DNA of 64,000 bases from Leucobacter sp. cx-42 (GTDB taxonomy: Bacteria; Actinomycetota; Actinomycetes; Actinomycetales; Microbacteriaceae), in NCBI RefSeq assembly GCF_014529985.1, contig NZ_JACVMU010000010.1, positions 1 to 64,000 of the forward strand, written 5' to 3'. Both the position numbers and the translations under genes were made by a program. This document shows, piece after piece, positions 17,565 to 26,192 of the stretch (positions are counted from its first letter, which is position 1; each line of letters starts with the position of its first letter). The notes below the pieces were generated by a model that worked only from the letters and a program-made list of their open reading frames with translations, had not been told where the DNA came from and ran no database searches.

Positions 17565-18341
17565 ATGGTGAATCTTGTGGATATTATGACTAGCGTCTCC
17601 AAACAGCTCTCGACATCAATCGAGGCCAGCAGACTAGCTTTTGAGCATAACCTCACCAAGGGCGAAGCCGTAGAAAGCGCAGTTCGCAAGTTCTTCCGTA
17701 CTCATCTTCCAGATTCCATCGGGGTAGCCCATGGGCAAGTAATTGACCAACATGGTGCAATTAGCAATCAACTTGATGTCATCCTGTACGACTCTCCCCG
17801 AACACCAATTCTCTTCTCAGATGAGGAGAGCGCCAATCGGATCGTCCCCGTCGAGGGTGTAATCGCCGCTATCGAGGTGAAGACGAGTTTAAAAGTAGGC
17901 GACATTCAATCAATCAATGAAAGCGCCAAAGCACTTAAGACTCTCGATAAGTCAGCTTACTTCCGGCAGGACAGCCCTCTCCAGAGCTATACCTACGCTT
18001 ACGGAAAGAAGTGGTCAGAACTACCTCCGATGTACTTCGTCCTATCGTTTGATGGCCCGACCCTCGACTCTGTCACGAATGCGATGTTGCAAGCTGAAAG
18101 CAACTCTGAACTCTGGCATCGTATCGACACGGTTTGCATTCTTAACCGTGGGGTTATCGCGAATTCTGACGACAACGCAAGAGGCGTTGATGCGCTTCCT
18201 TTTCCCGGTTCGAAACGCCTAAAGTCAGGTACGGAGCATCCGCTCCTGCTCTTTTACATTCTCCTAGGCAAGTACGTTCTTCAAACGGATTTGCCGCCGA
18301 TAGCGCTCCAGCGTTATCTTCCGTCGGACTTCGTATTCTAG
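17565..18341 (+). CDS. DUF6602-type protein with a PD-(D/E)XK nuclease-like core
   Basis: A 258-residue protein that I assign to the DUF6602-type group by its central pattern. ISNQLDVILYD supplies an Asp (residue 71 from this start). EGVIAAIEVKTSLK supplies the E-x-K pair (Glu104, Lys106) seen in PD-(D/E)XK nucleases. A helical N-terminus (about 1-45) precedes it and the C-terminal 100 residues are unassigned. Start choice: ATG 17565 sits 7 bases after TAGGCT, as in other leaderless genes here; an ATG at 17547 is the alternative. It stands alone beside duplicated tRNA-Arg genes and has visibly lower GC and less biased codons than its neighbours, which suggests acquisition. Related proteins are often found in defence or restriction settings; a role here is inference. 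Confidence 0.7.
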   Translation: MVNLVDIMTSVSKQLSTSIEASRLAFEHNLTKGEAVESAVRKFFRTHLPDSIGVAHGQVIDQHGAISNQLDVILYDSPRTPILFSDEESANRIVPVEGVIAAIEVKTSLKVGDIQSINESAKALKTLDKSAYFRQDSPLQSYTYAYGKKWSELPPMYFVLSFDGPTLDSVTNAMLQAESNSELWHRIDTVCILNRGVIANSDDNARGVDALPFPGSKRLKSGTEHPLLLFYILLGKYVLQTDLPPIALQRYLPSDFVF

Positions 18342-18640
18342 ATAAGCGCTTAATGAGTGAGTGTTTTTGGTGCAAGCGCGACCTAGCACTCATTCAACTT
18401 CAGTGTTGATCCCGCATTCCCGGTTTCAGTCGTGCCGATGACAGATTTTGAAGTGAAACCGCAAGTTTCCGACAGCTAGCGCCCACTCACCCTAACTGCG
18501 TAGTCAAAGGCCGTCGAGCCGCAATTCACCCGCTCCGAAATTAGTCCCAGGGGCACAGACGAGATCTACTTCGGTCGCTGACGAGCACCGGGCACTGCTC
18601 CTTCCGAACCCACTCCCCCACGGCCATATAAAATATGGGC
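18342..18640. other. Gene-free 299-bp stretch between the DUF6602 and TRIC-type genes
   Basis: No coding frame, strong hairpin or member of the repeat families is seen. The right end holds the promoter of the next gene. Confidence 0.5.
18629..18634 (+). promoter_or_regulatory. -10 element of leaderless TRIC-type gene
   Basis: TAAAAT, 6 bases before the ATG at 18641. Confidence 0.5.
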
Positions 18641-19270
18641 ATGGTTGAAATTGCTGGCTGGGTCATCGAGGCCCTGTGGATTATTGGCATTGTTGCGTTT
18701 GCCGTATCCGGCGCACTTGTTGGAGTCCGCCACAATCTTGACCTCCTCGGAGTGCTCGTCGTCGGTCTGGCTACGGGTATTGGTGGCGGCGTGATCCGCG
18801 ACATGATTCTTGGTGTTCACCCGCCGGTCTCATTCACGCACTGGCCCTACTGGACATCTGCGCTACTTGCGTCCCTCGCGACGTTCTTCTTCCACCCGAG
18901 CCTCTCGAAGATTCGTATCTTTGAGATCGTGTTCGATGCGCTGGGCCTCGGAATCTTTGCCGCGTACGGCGCCGCGATCTCTGCTGAGAAGGGCTTTGGC
19001 TTCGTCACGGCCGTATTCGTCGGCACGGTTGTTGCTATTGGCGGTGGCGTGATTCGCGATGTACTCGTGAATGACGTGCCAGGTGTGCTGACCAGAGAGC
19101 TCTACGCCGTCTCGGCCATAGTCGGCGCGATCATCGCTACGCTGATCACTCAGATGACCGGCCATCTCCTCATCGCGACCGCCGTCGGTGGCGTGGTTGC
19201 TACCGCTCTCCGACTGACGTCATATGCCCGCGGTTGGCACCTGCCCAAACCACGCAGAGTCACTTCATAG
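18641..19270 (+). CDS. TRIC-type (UPF0126/YicG) membrane protein
   Basis: A 209-residue integral membrane protein made of two similar halves of three helices plus a seventh helix. Each half carries the family GGGVIRD motif: ATGIGGGVIRDMILG near residue 48 and VAIGGGVIRDVLVND near residue 128. Bacterial members are described as TRIC-type cation channels or, for E. coli YicG, a glycine transporter; the substrate here is unknown. ATG 18641 is preferred over 18635 because TAAAAT lies 6 bases upstream. The C-terminus ends in a basic tail (KPRRVTS). It is followed by an acyl-CoA ligase gene with its own ribosome site. Confidence 0.88.
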   Translation: MVEIAGWVIEALWIIGIVAFAVSGALVGVRHNLDLLGVLVVGLATGIGGGVIRDMILGVHPPVSFTHWPYWTSALLASLATFFFHPSLSKIRIFEIVFDALGLGIFAAYGAAISAEKGFGFVTAVFVGTVVAIGGGVIRDVLVNDVPGVLTRELYAVSAIVGAIIATLITQMTGHLLIATAVGGVVATALRLTSYARGWHLPKPRRVTS

Positions 19271-19359
19271 TCACACCTCCGCACCTGGAAATAGATACCC
19301 CACGGGGGATGTGACAGAGACTAGGCTCGCCTCATACCGATTGGCAGGGAGGCCAGCAC

Positions 19360-21072
19360 ATGACTGCAGCGAACAACCAGGCTCAGCCAGATGAGGCGCG
19401 ACCGTGGCTCGCTTCCTACGCCGAGGGCGTGCGTCCCGAAATTGATGAGGTCACGCAGACCCTCCCCGACGCACTCAAGGTGAGCGCCAAGCGGTTCGCC
19501 AACAACGTCGCGCTCGAGTTCTTCGGGCGCACCACCACGTATAAAGAACTGTACGACGAGGTCGAACGTGCCGCTGCCGGCCTCCGCAAGCTCGGTGTGC
19601 GCAAGGGCGACCGCGTAGCGCTGGTACTCCCGAGCTGCCCGCAGCACGTCATCGCGTTCTATGCAGTGCTGCGACTCGGCGCCGTTGTAGTCGAGCACAA
19701 CCCGCTCTACACCGAGCGCGAACTGCGCCATCAGTTTGAAGATCATGAGGCGACCGTCGCAATCGTCTGGGATGTCGCGAGCGAGAAGATCGATGCGCTC
19801 CCCGCAGACGTACGCCCGCACCACATCATCACCGTCAACATGACGAAAGCAATGCCCGGCCTGCAGCAGTTCGCGCTGCGCCTCCCGATCTCGAAGGCCC
19901 GCACCGCACGCAAGAAGCTCACCGCGAAGCCGGCGTCGAAAGACATGCGCCCGTGGGAGTCGCTACTTGGCCACCGCATCTCGAAGCGCGTCGCTGGCCC
20001 CCAGCTCGAAGACATTGCCGTGCTGCAGTACACGAGCGGCACGACCGGCCGCCCGAAGGGTGCGATCCTCACCCACGCGAACCTGCGCGCGAACGCGATG
20101 CAGGGCCGCGAGTGGTTGCCCGGCCTCCACGAGGGTGACGAAGTCTTCTACGGCGTACTCCCCCTCTTCCACGCGTACGGCCTGACGCTCTGTCTCACCT
20201 TTGCAATGAGCATCGGCGCACGCCTCGTACTTTTCCCGACCTTTGATGTCGACCTCGTCAAGCAGGCAGCGAAGAAGTCACCGCCGACGTTCTTGCCCGG
20301 TGTGCCGCCGATGTATGACCGGCTCGCCCGCGAGGCACTGAATGGTGACCTCGACCTGTCGACGATCCGCTTCGCTATCTCGGGCGCGATGCCGCTCCCG
20401 GTCTCGACCGTGCAGCGCTGGGAGGAAGTCACCGGCGGACTCCTCGTCGAGGGCTACGGCATGACCGAAGCTTCGCCCGTTGCGCTCGGTAACCCCGCTG
20501 GCCCGGCCCGTCGCCCCGGTTCGGTTGGTGTGCCGTTCCCGAGCACCGAGATCCGCGTGATTGATCCTGACGACCCGACCGTCGAGGTCGAACCCGGCCA
20601 GCCCGGCGAGCTCCTGCTGCGTGGCCCGCAGGTCTTCAAGGGCTACTGGAACCGCCCCGACGACACCGCCGAGACCCTGCTGCAGGACGGCTGGCTCCGA
20701 ACCGGTGACATCGTGACCGTCTCCGAGGACGGCTTCGTAACGGTGGTCGACCGGAAGAAGGAGCTCATCATCACTGGTGGCTTCAACGTCTCCCCGAGCG
20801 AGGTCGAAGAAGTGCTCGTCTCGCACCCCGACATCGATCACGCCGCAGTCGTGGCACTCCCCCGCGGTGACGGCTCCGAGATGGTCGCTGCGGCGATCGT
20901 CGTGCGCGAGGGCGCTGACGTCGATACCGATGCCGTGCGCACCTTCTGTCGCAGCCGACTTGCGGCCTACAAGGTTCCCAAGCGCGTTGATGTCGTCGAC
21001 GAGCTTCCACGCTCGCTCATCGGCAAGGTGCTGCGTCGCGAGGTGCGGGAGCTGATGATCGCCGCTGGCTAG
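19360..21072 (+). CDS. Long-chain fatty acid-CoA ligase (FadD-type)
   Basis: A 570-residue enzyme that should activate long-chain fatty acids to acyl-CoA. It has LQYTSGTTGRPKGAILTHAN (about residues 222-241), the A5 motif EGYGMTEASPV, the GWLRTGDI motif, VDRKKELIITGGFNVSPSEVE, and a C-terminal LPRSLIGKVLRREVRE with the catalytic Lys. These are canonical FadD signatures. GGGAGG precedes the ATG by 8 bases. A close paralogue lies at 50037-51752. It converges with the phosphoesterase gene; no beta-oxidation genes are adjacent. Confidence 0.9.
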   Translation: MTAANNQAQPDEARPWLASYAEGVRPEIDEVTQTLPDALKVSAKRFANNVALEFFGRTTTYKELYDEVERAAAGLRKLGVRKGDRVALVLPSCPQHVIAFYAVLRLGAVVVEHNPLYTERELRHQFEDHEATVAIVWDVASEKIDALPADVRPHHIITVNMTKAMPGLQQFALRLPISKARTARKKLTAKPASKDMRPWESLLGHRISKRVAGPQLEDIAVLQYTSGTTGRPKGAILTHANLRANAMQGREWLPGLHEGDEVFYGVLPLFHAYGLTLCLTFAMSIGARLVLFPTFDVDLVKQAAKKSPPTFLPGVPPMYDRLAREALNGDLDLSTIRFAISGAMPLPVSTVQRWEEVTGGLLVEGYGMTEASPVALGNPAGPARRPGSVGVPFPSTEIRVIDPDDPTVEVEPGQPGELLLRGPQVFKGYWNRPDDTAETLLQDGWLRTGDIVTVSEDGFVTVVDRKKELIITGGFNVSPSEVEEVLVSHPDIDHAAVVALPRGDGSEMVAAAIVVREGADVDTDAVRTFCRSRLAAYKVPKRVDVVDELPRSLIGKVLRREVRELMIAAG

Positions 21073-21127
21073 GTACGGCGATCATTGATCCGGCCCCGTC
21101 AATCGTGTGATTCGAGCGAGGCGCGGA

Positions 21128-22903
21128 TCACACCCCGAAGAGACCCTGACCATACTTCTGGAGTACCGCGTACGCCTCAGCAAATGTTTGCGGCGGGTTC
21201 GCCTTTTCGGTCGCGTCGCCGTACTTGGCGAGCAGCAACCCGAGCAGTCCCTTCGCTGGCGGACTTAATGGCCGGTCTGGATCAGCGTCAGCAGGGTGAC
21301 CAGAGTCTTCTGGATTCGGCGGAACGAACGCGGGAACTGGCTGTGGCCAGTCAGACACATGCCGCGGAACCTTGCGGTTAAAGCTCCCTGCCAACGAACG
21401 AGCGTTCTTGTCACGCACGGTGAGCGGTTCAAATGAGAAACGTTCGCTCAGTGTTGCTGCCAGCGATCCATGATGCATGACTTCAGAGAACACGCTGCCG
21501 CGTTCCACGTGTGCAGACACGAGAATCGAGGGCACCCGGGCTCCGAGTCGGTCAAAGGTGAATCCCATTTCGCCTGCCTCAGCATCTGGATTCTCTGCTG
21601 CCGGGGGCACCACGTGATCGTACGTGCCGCCGTGTTCGTCAAAGGTCAGTAACATCGCCGTGTTGAGGTAGTTCGAGCCGTGCTCTGACATTGCTGTGCG
21701 GATCGCGGTGTACACCCGGTGGACGAGTGCGTCACCCGCGCGAACGTCAGAGAGGGCGCCATTGTAGACGTCGATCTTGTCGACTTCGCTCTCGCGCAGC
21801 ACGCCAACAGGCGGGTGGAAATCGTTGTGGTTGAAGGTCATTCGCGGTTCAACAAATGCGTACGCCGGAAGGGTGCCGTTCTTCGCGTCTTCTTCGAACT
21901 GCTCCATTGTTGCGAAGTGCTCGGTCTTCCAGTACTTCTCAAGCACTGGTGCGTGAATGACACCGGTGAATGACACTAGCTGCAGCTTGTCAAAGTAGAT
22001 GCGCCAGCTCTCCCCCGCCTCTTCGAGCCGATTGAACACGGTCGGCGTAGCGGCGGCCTGCAGCCACTTCTCGTACCCGCCACCGTGCTGGTTTGTGACA
22101 TAGCCGTGCGAGGTCGATGCGTGGAAGAAGCTTCGATTGCAGAACGTCTGGCTAGGTACCGCGCAGAACCAGTGGTCAAACACCCCGAACTCACGAGCGA
22201 GCGTCGACACCACTGGCAACATTGCCGGGTCGAAGGAGCCCATGATTTGGTTGCGCTCCGCCGCCGATGGCGCACGGCCCGCGATACGCAGAAACTCAGA
22301 TTCGTAGTCACGCACGAAGCCGCTCATGGATCCACGCGCCCCCTTCGCAGGCGCGTTGTACGGAGGCTTCATGTCACCGACGTCACGGCCCCGGTTGCCG
22401 GAGTTCTGCTCGCCAAAGATCTGCGTATTCACATGCGGGTACTCTTCGCCAGGGTCAGGGTCTGGCTGCCGCATGATCTTGTCAGTTGGGCCTGAGTACC
22501 GATGCGCGGCAACCTCAGTGCCGTCCTCGGCGGTGTTCTTGTAGTTTCCAAACGCCAGCCCCTCGAACTTCCCGCCTGGCGGGAGTTCATCAGGGGTGTA
22601 CAAATACCCGAGCACATTGTCGAACGAACGGTTCTCCCCCATCAACACCACCAGGTGATCGAATCCGGGATTCTGTCGTGGCTTGGGCACCGAGAACTCA
22701 TGCGGAATATACGGGTCACCAGGGTGTGCACGTGATTCCGCAGAACGCCAGGCGCCCAGGCCGGCAGCGCCCACCGCTGCGCCCGCAGCAAGCAGCCCAC
22801 CACTGCGCAACACTGAGCGTCGTGTGGGGCCAGCAGACGCGGCGTTGTCGGGCTGCCCTTCCGCGTGCTTCGCTGAGTCCTGCGGTTCGCTTGCTGCTTC
22901 CAT
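21128..22903 (-). CDS. Tat-exported phosphoesterase (phospholipase C/acid phosphatase family)
   Basis: A 591-residue secreted hydrolase. The N-terminus holds a twin-arginine signal, PTRRSVLRSGG (residues 26-36), and an Ala/Gly-rich hydrophobic segment (LLAAGAAVGAAGLG). The mature part begins with FDHLVVLMGENRSFDNVLGYL, the metal-site signature of the phosphoesterase family that includes bacterial phospholipase C and AcpA. HWFCAVPSQTFCNRSFFHASTSHG and LLTFDEHGGTYDHV are further conserved segments. The substrate (phospholipid or phosphomonoester) is not readable. TAGCCT lies 6 bases before the ATG, so the mRNA is probably leaderless. It converges with the acyl-CoA ligase gene. Confidence 0.88.
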   Translation of the reverse strand: MEAASEPQDSAKHAEGQPDNAASAGPTRRSVLRSGGLLAAGAAVGAAGLGAWRSAESRAHPGDPYIPHEFSVPKPRQNPGFDHLVVLMGENRSFDNVLGYLYTPDELPPGGKFEGLAFGNYKNTAEDGTEVAAHRYSGPTDKIMRQPDPDPGEEYPHVNTQIFGEQNSGNRGRDVGDMKPPYNAPAKGARGSMSGFVRDYESEFLRIAGRAPSAAERNQIMGSFDPAMLPVVSTLAREFGVFDHWFCAVPSQTFCNRSFFHASTSHGYVTNQHGGGYEKWLQAAATPTVFNRLEEAGESWRIYFDKLQLVSFTGVIHAPVLEKYWKTEHFATMEQFEEDAKNGTLPAYAFVEPRMTFNHNDFHPPVGVLRESEVDKIDVYNGALSDVRAGDALVHRVYTAIRTAMSEHGSNYLNTAMLLTFDEHGGTYDHVVPPAAENPDAEAGEMGFTFDRLGARVPSILVSAHVERGSVFSEVMHHGSLAATLSERFSFEPLTVRDKNARSLAGSFNRKVPRHVSDWPQPVPAFVPPNPEDSGHPADADPDRPLSPPAKGLLGLLLAKYGDATEKANPPQTFAEAYAVLQKYGQGLFGV

Positions 22904-22909
22904 GGGGTC

Positions 22910-22915
22910 AGGCTA
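22910..22915 (-). promoter_or_regulatory. -10 element of leaderless phosphoesterase gene
   Basis: TAGCCT on the minus strand, 6 bases before the ATG at 22903. Confidence 0.5.
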
Positions 22916-22963
22916 CCCCTGGGGGTGGCCGAAAAACAGGGTGTCTTTTCGGGCCACAACGGG

Positions 22964-23632
22964 CTATAAGCGCTGCGACCTGGCCCGAGACTGGGCCAAC
23001 CCCCGCACCAGATGTGAGCCCCCGAGCACGCAGAGCACGGCGGCGGCAATCATGAGCGCCCAGACGTCGAGCGCTCGCCAGCACAGCGTGCCAACGACGG
23101 CACCGAGCGTGATCGATGCCCAGAGCAAAAATGGGCGGATCCATGCGCCACGGTTGAGCCCGGCGACCTGATCCGCCACTCCGATACCCACACTCACCAG
23201 GGTGCCGGTCGCGTAGGTGATGGCGACCTGGGCGCGACCATCTGCAATGAACAGCGTGTTCATCGCGCCCATCACCGCGGCGAGGGCGGCGAGGGAGTAT
23301 CCGGGTGTTGGCCACGCTGCGACGATGAGGGCGGCTGCGGCGAGCGCGACGCCGAGGCCGATGATGCGGGTGCCGGTCGTCACGTGCGGAATTCGCACCC
23401 CGGAGAACCTGCCGGCGATGACGCCGAGCAGGAACCCGCCGACAAGTGACATCGCGACGAGCGCAGTCTGGCTGCTTCCCGCGCTCACTTCGACGCCCGC
23501 CTGCGTGGAGTTTCCGCTCATGAACGATACGAAGAGGCCGCCAGACAGGATGAAGCCGACCGCGTCCACGAAGCCCGCCATGCCCGCGAGCACGAGTGAG
23601 CCAGCGAATGAGACGCGGGAGATCTTCTGCAT
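22964..23632 (-). CDS. DUF1275 (YoaK-type) membrane protein
   Basis: A 222-residue protein with about six or seven hydrophobic helices and almost no soluble domain. The first helices carry the family pattern MAGFVDAVGFILSGGLFVSFMSGNSTQAG (residues about 18-46), the hallmark of DUF1275. A Gly-rich MGAMNTLFIADGRAQVAITYATGTLV segment lies at about residues 130-155. The function of the family is not established; transport is suspected. GGGAGG lies about 10 bases before the ATG. A hairpin with a GGCC and TTTTCGG arrangement after the stop may terminate it. Confidence 0.85.
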   Translation of the reverse strand: MQKISRVSFAGSLVLAGMAGFVDAVGFILSGGLFVSFMSGNSTQAGVEVSAGSSQTALVAMSLVGGFLLGVIAGRFSGVRIPHVTTGTRIIGLGVALAAAALIVAAWPTPGYSLAALAAVMGAMNTLFIADGRAQVAITYATGTLVSVGIGVADQVAGLNRGAWIRPFLLWASITLGAVVGTLCWRALDVWALMIAAAVLCVLGGSHLVRGLAQSRARSQRL

Positions 23633-23713
23633 GTTCGCTCGTTCCCTCCCGTTGCGTGTTGGTCTTCACTGCGACCTTACTATTGCACGCAGATCGGCCA
23701 TCACACACTGACA

Positions 23714-23761
23714 GGGGCGCGGATCGCGAAGCCCGTGCTGGCTGCTGGCGATCCGCGCCCC
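23714..23761 (-). terminator. Terminator after alcohol dehydrogenase gene
   Basis: Perfect 14-bp inverted repeat GGGGCGCGGATCGC with GCGATCCGCGCCCC and a 20-base loop, 23 bases after the stop codon. No T-run is evident. Confidence 0.6.
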
Positions 23762-23784
23762 TCTGCGGTGGGTTGCTCTGTCGG

Positions 23785-24876
23785 CTACGCCAGGTCAGTG
23801 ATGACGACGCGCGCGATCGTCGGGTCCTTGAGCGAAGCGTACCCCTCGTTGATCTCGCCGAGGGAGATCTCCTTCGAGACGAGCGAGTCGAGCTCGAAGC
23901 GGCCCTCGAGGTAGAGCTTCGCGTAGAGCGGGATGTCGCGCTTCGCGTTGGTGTTCCCCATGTAAACGCCCTGCACACGGCGACGGGTCATGAGCATCTC
24001 CATCGACGAAATGTTCAGCGTCGCAGTCGGGTCAAGCACGCCGATGAGGTACAGCCCGCCACCGGGCGCAACCATCTTGAAGCCCTGCTCGGTGACCGGG
24101 CCAACGCCGACGAAATCAAACACTGCGTCAGCGCCGATGCCGGTGATCGCAAGGACTTCGGCAACCGGATCCTGCGTCTTGGAATTGATGACGTGCGCTG
24201 CGCCGAAGGCCTTGGCACGTTCGAGCTTGTCGTCAGCAATATCGATCGCGATGATCGTCGCAGCGCCGGCGGTGATTGCACCGTTAATGGCGTTGAGGCC
24301 GACACCACCGAGACCAATCACGACGACCGCGTCTGACGGCTGGACGTTGGCCGTGTTCAACACCGCGCCCGCGCCGGTGACGACGCCGCAACCGAGCAGT
24401 GCGGCCTGGGCCCACGGCATTTCCTTGGGGACATCAGCAAGCTGGTTCTCGTGAATGAGCGCCTGCTGCGCGAAGCCGCCAAGCGCCATGCCCTGCGCAA
24501 CCGGCTTGCCGTTCTCAGTGAGGCGCGGAGCCTCACCCTCACGACGTGTTGTCGCGTCAGGGTTCAAGCACAGCGAGGTCTTGCCCTCGCGACAGCGAAC
24601 GCACACGCCACAGAACTGCACGAGGCAGCCGACGACGTGATCGCCGACCTTGAACTGGGTGACGTCGGGGCCGATCTCGGTGACGACGCCTGCGACCTCG
24701 TGGCCGAGCACCATCGGCGGCGCATAGCCAAGATCATGGTTCGCGGCGAGCTCGTCCGAGTGGCAAAGCCCCGATGCTTTGACCTCGATGAGCACTTCCC
24801 TGCCGACGGGAGAGGCGATGTCAACATCCGCGAGTTCGAAGCCCTTGCCAAGTTCGCGTACGACTGATGCTTTCAT
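23785..24876 (-). CDS. Zinc-dependent alcohol dehydrogenase
   Basis: A 363-residue medium-chain dehydrogenase. Catalytic zinc ligands are in SGLCHSDE and GHEVAGVV. The structural zinc loop is CLVQFCGVCVRCREGKTSLC (four Cys within about residues 84-103). The Rossmann motif VVVIGLGGVGLNAI is near residue 193. The TRREGEAPRLTENGKPV insertion and the long form resemble the NDMA-dependent or class III-like alcohol dehydrogenases of actinobacteria; exact substrate and cofactor mode are uncertain. AGGGC precedes the ATG. It starts 18 bases after the TetR gene in the same direction, so the two form an operon and the TetR protein likely controls it. Confidence 0.88.
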   Translation of the reverse strand: MKASVVRELGKGFELADVDIASPVGREVLIEVKASGLCHSDELAANHDLGYAPPMVLGHEVAGVVTEIGPDVTQFKVGDHVVGCLVQFCGVCVRCREGKTSLCLNPDATTRREGEAPRLTENGKPVAQGMALGGFAQQALIHENQLADVPKEMPWAQAALLGCGVVTGAGAVLNTANVQPSDAVVVIGLGGVGLNAINGAITAGAATIIAIDIADDKLERAKAFGAAHVINSKTQDPVAEVLAITGIGADAVFDFVGVGPVTEQGFKMVAPGGGLYLIGVLDPTATLNISSMEMLMTRRRVQGVYMGNTNAKRDIPLYAKLYLEGRFELDSLVSKEISLGEINEGYASLKDPTIARVVITDLA

Positions 24877-24894
24877 GGTGTTGCCCTTCTGTAC

Positions 24895-25533
24895 TTACTT
24901 ATTGTTGGAGCCGCCGTGTGTATCGGCGGTGGTCTGTGACTCGTCGTGCATCCACGACGGCAAGAGCTGGAAGAGGTGCTGTGCGAGCTCTTCTTCACTC
25001 GCGACAAACTCATCGAGGAGCCACGCAGTGATAAGCCCGGTCACCGCCTCCGCGATGTATGCCGCCACCATCTCGACTCGAAGCCCTGCTGGCATTGTGC
25101 CGACCGCTTCGATGTGGGAGCGGAGCGCTCCGGCGATCGTCGCCGCGGTGCCCTCCCCTGTGGCCCGGCTCTCAGCGAGCGCGAAGGCCGCACGGTACAG
25201 GCTGCGGTTCATCGCGATGTGCGAGATGAGCGCGCGCTGCGACTGGAGCATTGAAGCGTGCGGATCCGCCTGCCGATCTAGCGCGGCCGCACGCGCGATC
25301 TCATCGATGTGGATCCGCTGCAGGTGAAGCGCGAAGTCAGACAGGTCATTGAAGTGGAGGTAGAACACCGACCGGCTCACCCCTGCCTGGCGCACGAGCT
25401 TACTCACGGAGAAGCTCTCCCCCGCAGCGCCCAGCTCGGCCGCGGCAGCAAACAGCTGTGCCCGCACTCGCTCGGAGCGCGGATCCATCTTGGTTGCATC
25501 GACGACCTGTATGCCGTCTGCGATGACGTTCAT
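24895..25533 (-). CDS. TetR-family transcriptional regulator
   Basis: A 212-residue regulator with an N-terminal helix-turn-helix, including FSVSKLVRQAGVSRSVFYLHFNDLSDF at about residues 41-67, the usual TetR recognition helix. The C-terminal ligand domain is helical and variable. It is first in an operon with the zinc alcohol dehydrogenase. A 26-bp near-palindrome (25549-25574) overlaps its promoter, so it probably represses itself and the dehydrogenase until an alcohol or aldehyde-like ligand appears (inference). TACGTT lies 6 bases before the ATG, a probable leaderless start. Confidence 0.88.
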   Translation of the reverse strand: MNVIADGIQVVDATKMDPRSERVRAQLFAAAAELGAAGESFSVSKLVRQAGVSRSVFYLHFNDLSDFALHLQRIHIDEIARAAALDRQADPHASMLQSQRALISHIAMNRSLYRAAFALAESRATGEGTAATIAGALRSHIEAVGTMPAGLRVEMVAAYIAEAVTGLITAWLLDEFVASEEELAQHLFQLLPSWMHDESQTTADTHGGSNNK

Positions 25534-25539
25534 GGCCTC

Positions 25540-25545
25540 AACGTA
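25540..25545 (-). promoter_or_regulatory. -10 element of leaderless tetR-adh operon
   Basis: TACGTT on the minus strand, 6 bases before the ATG at 25533. Confidence 0.45.
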
Positions 25546-25548
25546 TCA

Positions 25549-25574
25549 ACTTCGTGGACAGGTGTCCATGAAGT
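25549..25574. promoter_or_regulatory. Probable TetR operator
   Basis: Arms ACTTCGTGGACA and TGTCCATGAAGT around GG; 11 of 12 positions pair. The TGGACA-GG-TGTCCA core is the sort of dyad TetR proteins bind. It sits just upstream of the -10 of the tetR-adh operon. Confidence 0.65.
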
Positions 25575-25670
25575 CTCAGGAACCTCCGAGGTGGTGCCGT
25601 AGTGCGATCCGTGCCCCTGAGCGGGATAAGGTCAAACTTGAGTAACTTCGTCAGTAACCCAGGAGCGCGC

Positions 25671-26063
25671 ATGGAACCCACCCAAATTCAGCAGTGGGCT
25701 CGTGAGCGGATCGAGGAGCTTCCGGGCGCTATTCTCACTCGGCCATTCGGGGACGACCACGACGTCTACCGCGTGACCGACAAGATCTTCATGATGGTCA
25801 CTGAGAAGCCAGGGCGCCCGATTGTCACGCTCAAAGCGCGGCCAGCGGATTCGGCGTTGCTGCGCGAGGCGTTCACGCAGATCATTCCGGGCTGGCACAT
25901 GAACAAGCGGCACTGGATCACGCTTGATCCCGGGCCGGAACTCGAGCGCGAGATGGTGCGGGACCTGGTCACCGAGTCGTACCTCCTCGTCGTTGAGGGG
26001 TTGCCGGCGCGGCTACGACCGGTGGATCCTGCGGTGTTTGGGCAGACTGCGCACACGGACTAG
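25671..26063 (+). CDS. MmcQ/YjbR family protein
   Basis: A 130-residue protein of the MmcQ/YjbR fold, often annotated as DNA-binding on structural grounds. Family features are PFGDDHDVYRVTDKIFMMV (residues about 25-43), IVTLKARP, and the C-terminal MNKRHWITLDPG followed by LVTESYLLVVEGLP. I choose ATG 25671 because AGGAG lies just upstream; the frame is open to 25602 but that part does not look coding. It is divergent from the tetR-adh operon and is followed by a surface protein gene. No specific role can be assigned. Confidence 0.85.
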   Translation: MEPTQIQQWARERIEELPGAILTRPFGDDHDVYRVTDKIFMMVTEKPGRPIVTLKARPADSALLREAFTQIIPGWHMNKRHWITLDPGPELEREMVRDLVTESYLLVVEGLPARLRPVDPAVFGQTAHTD

Positions 26064-26192
26064 CGCTCTGCCCCACTCTCGCGTTGAGATTTGCCCGGCA
26101 GTCCAGCCATACTTAGTACAGCGCCGAGTCTTGCGATTTACATAGTCATTTCGTTGTTTGGAGTCGGCAAACTGCTACACGGAGGTACACGT

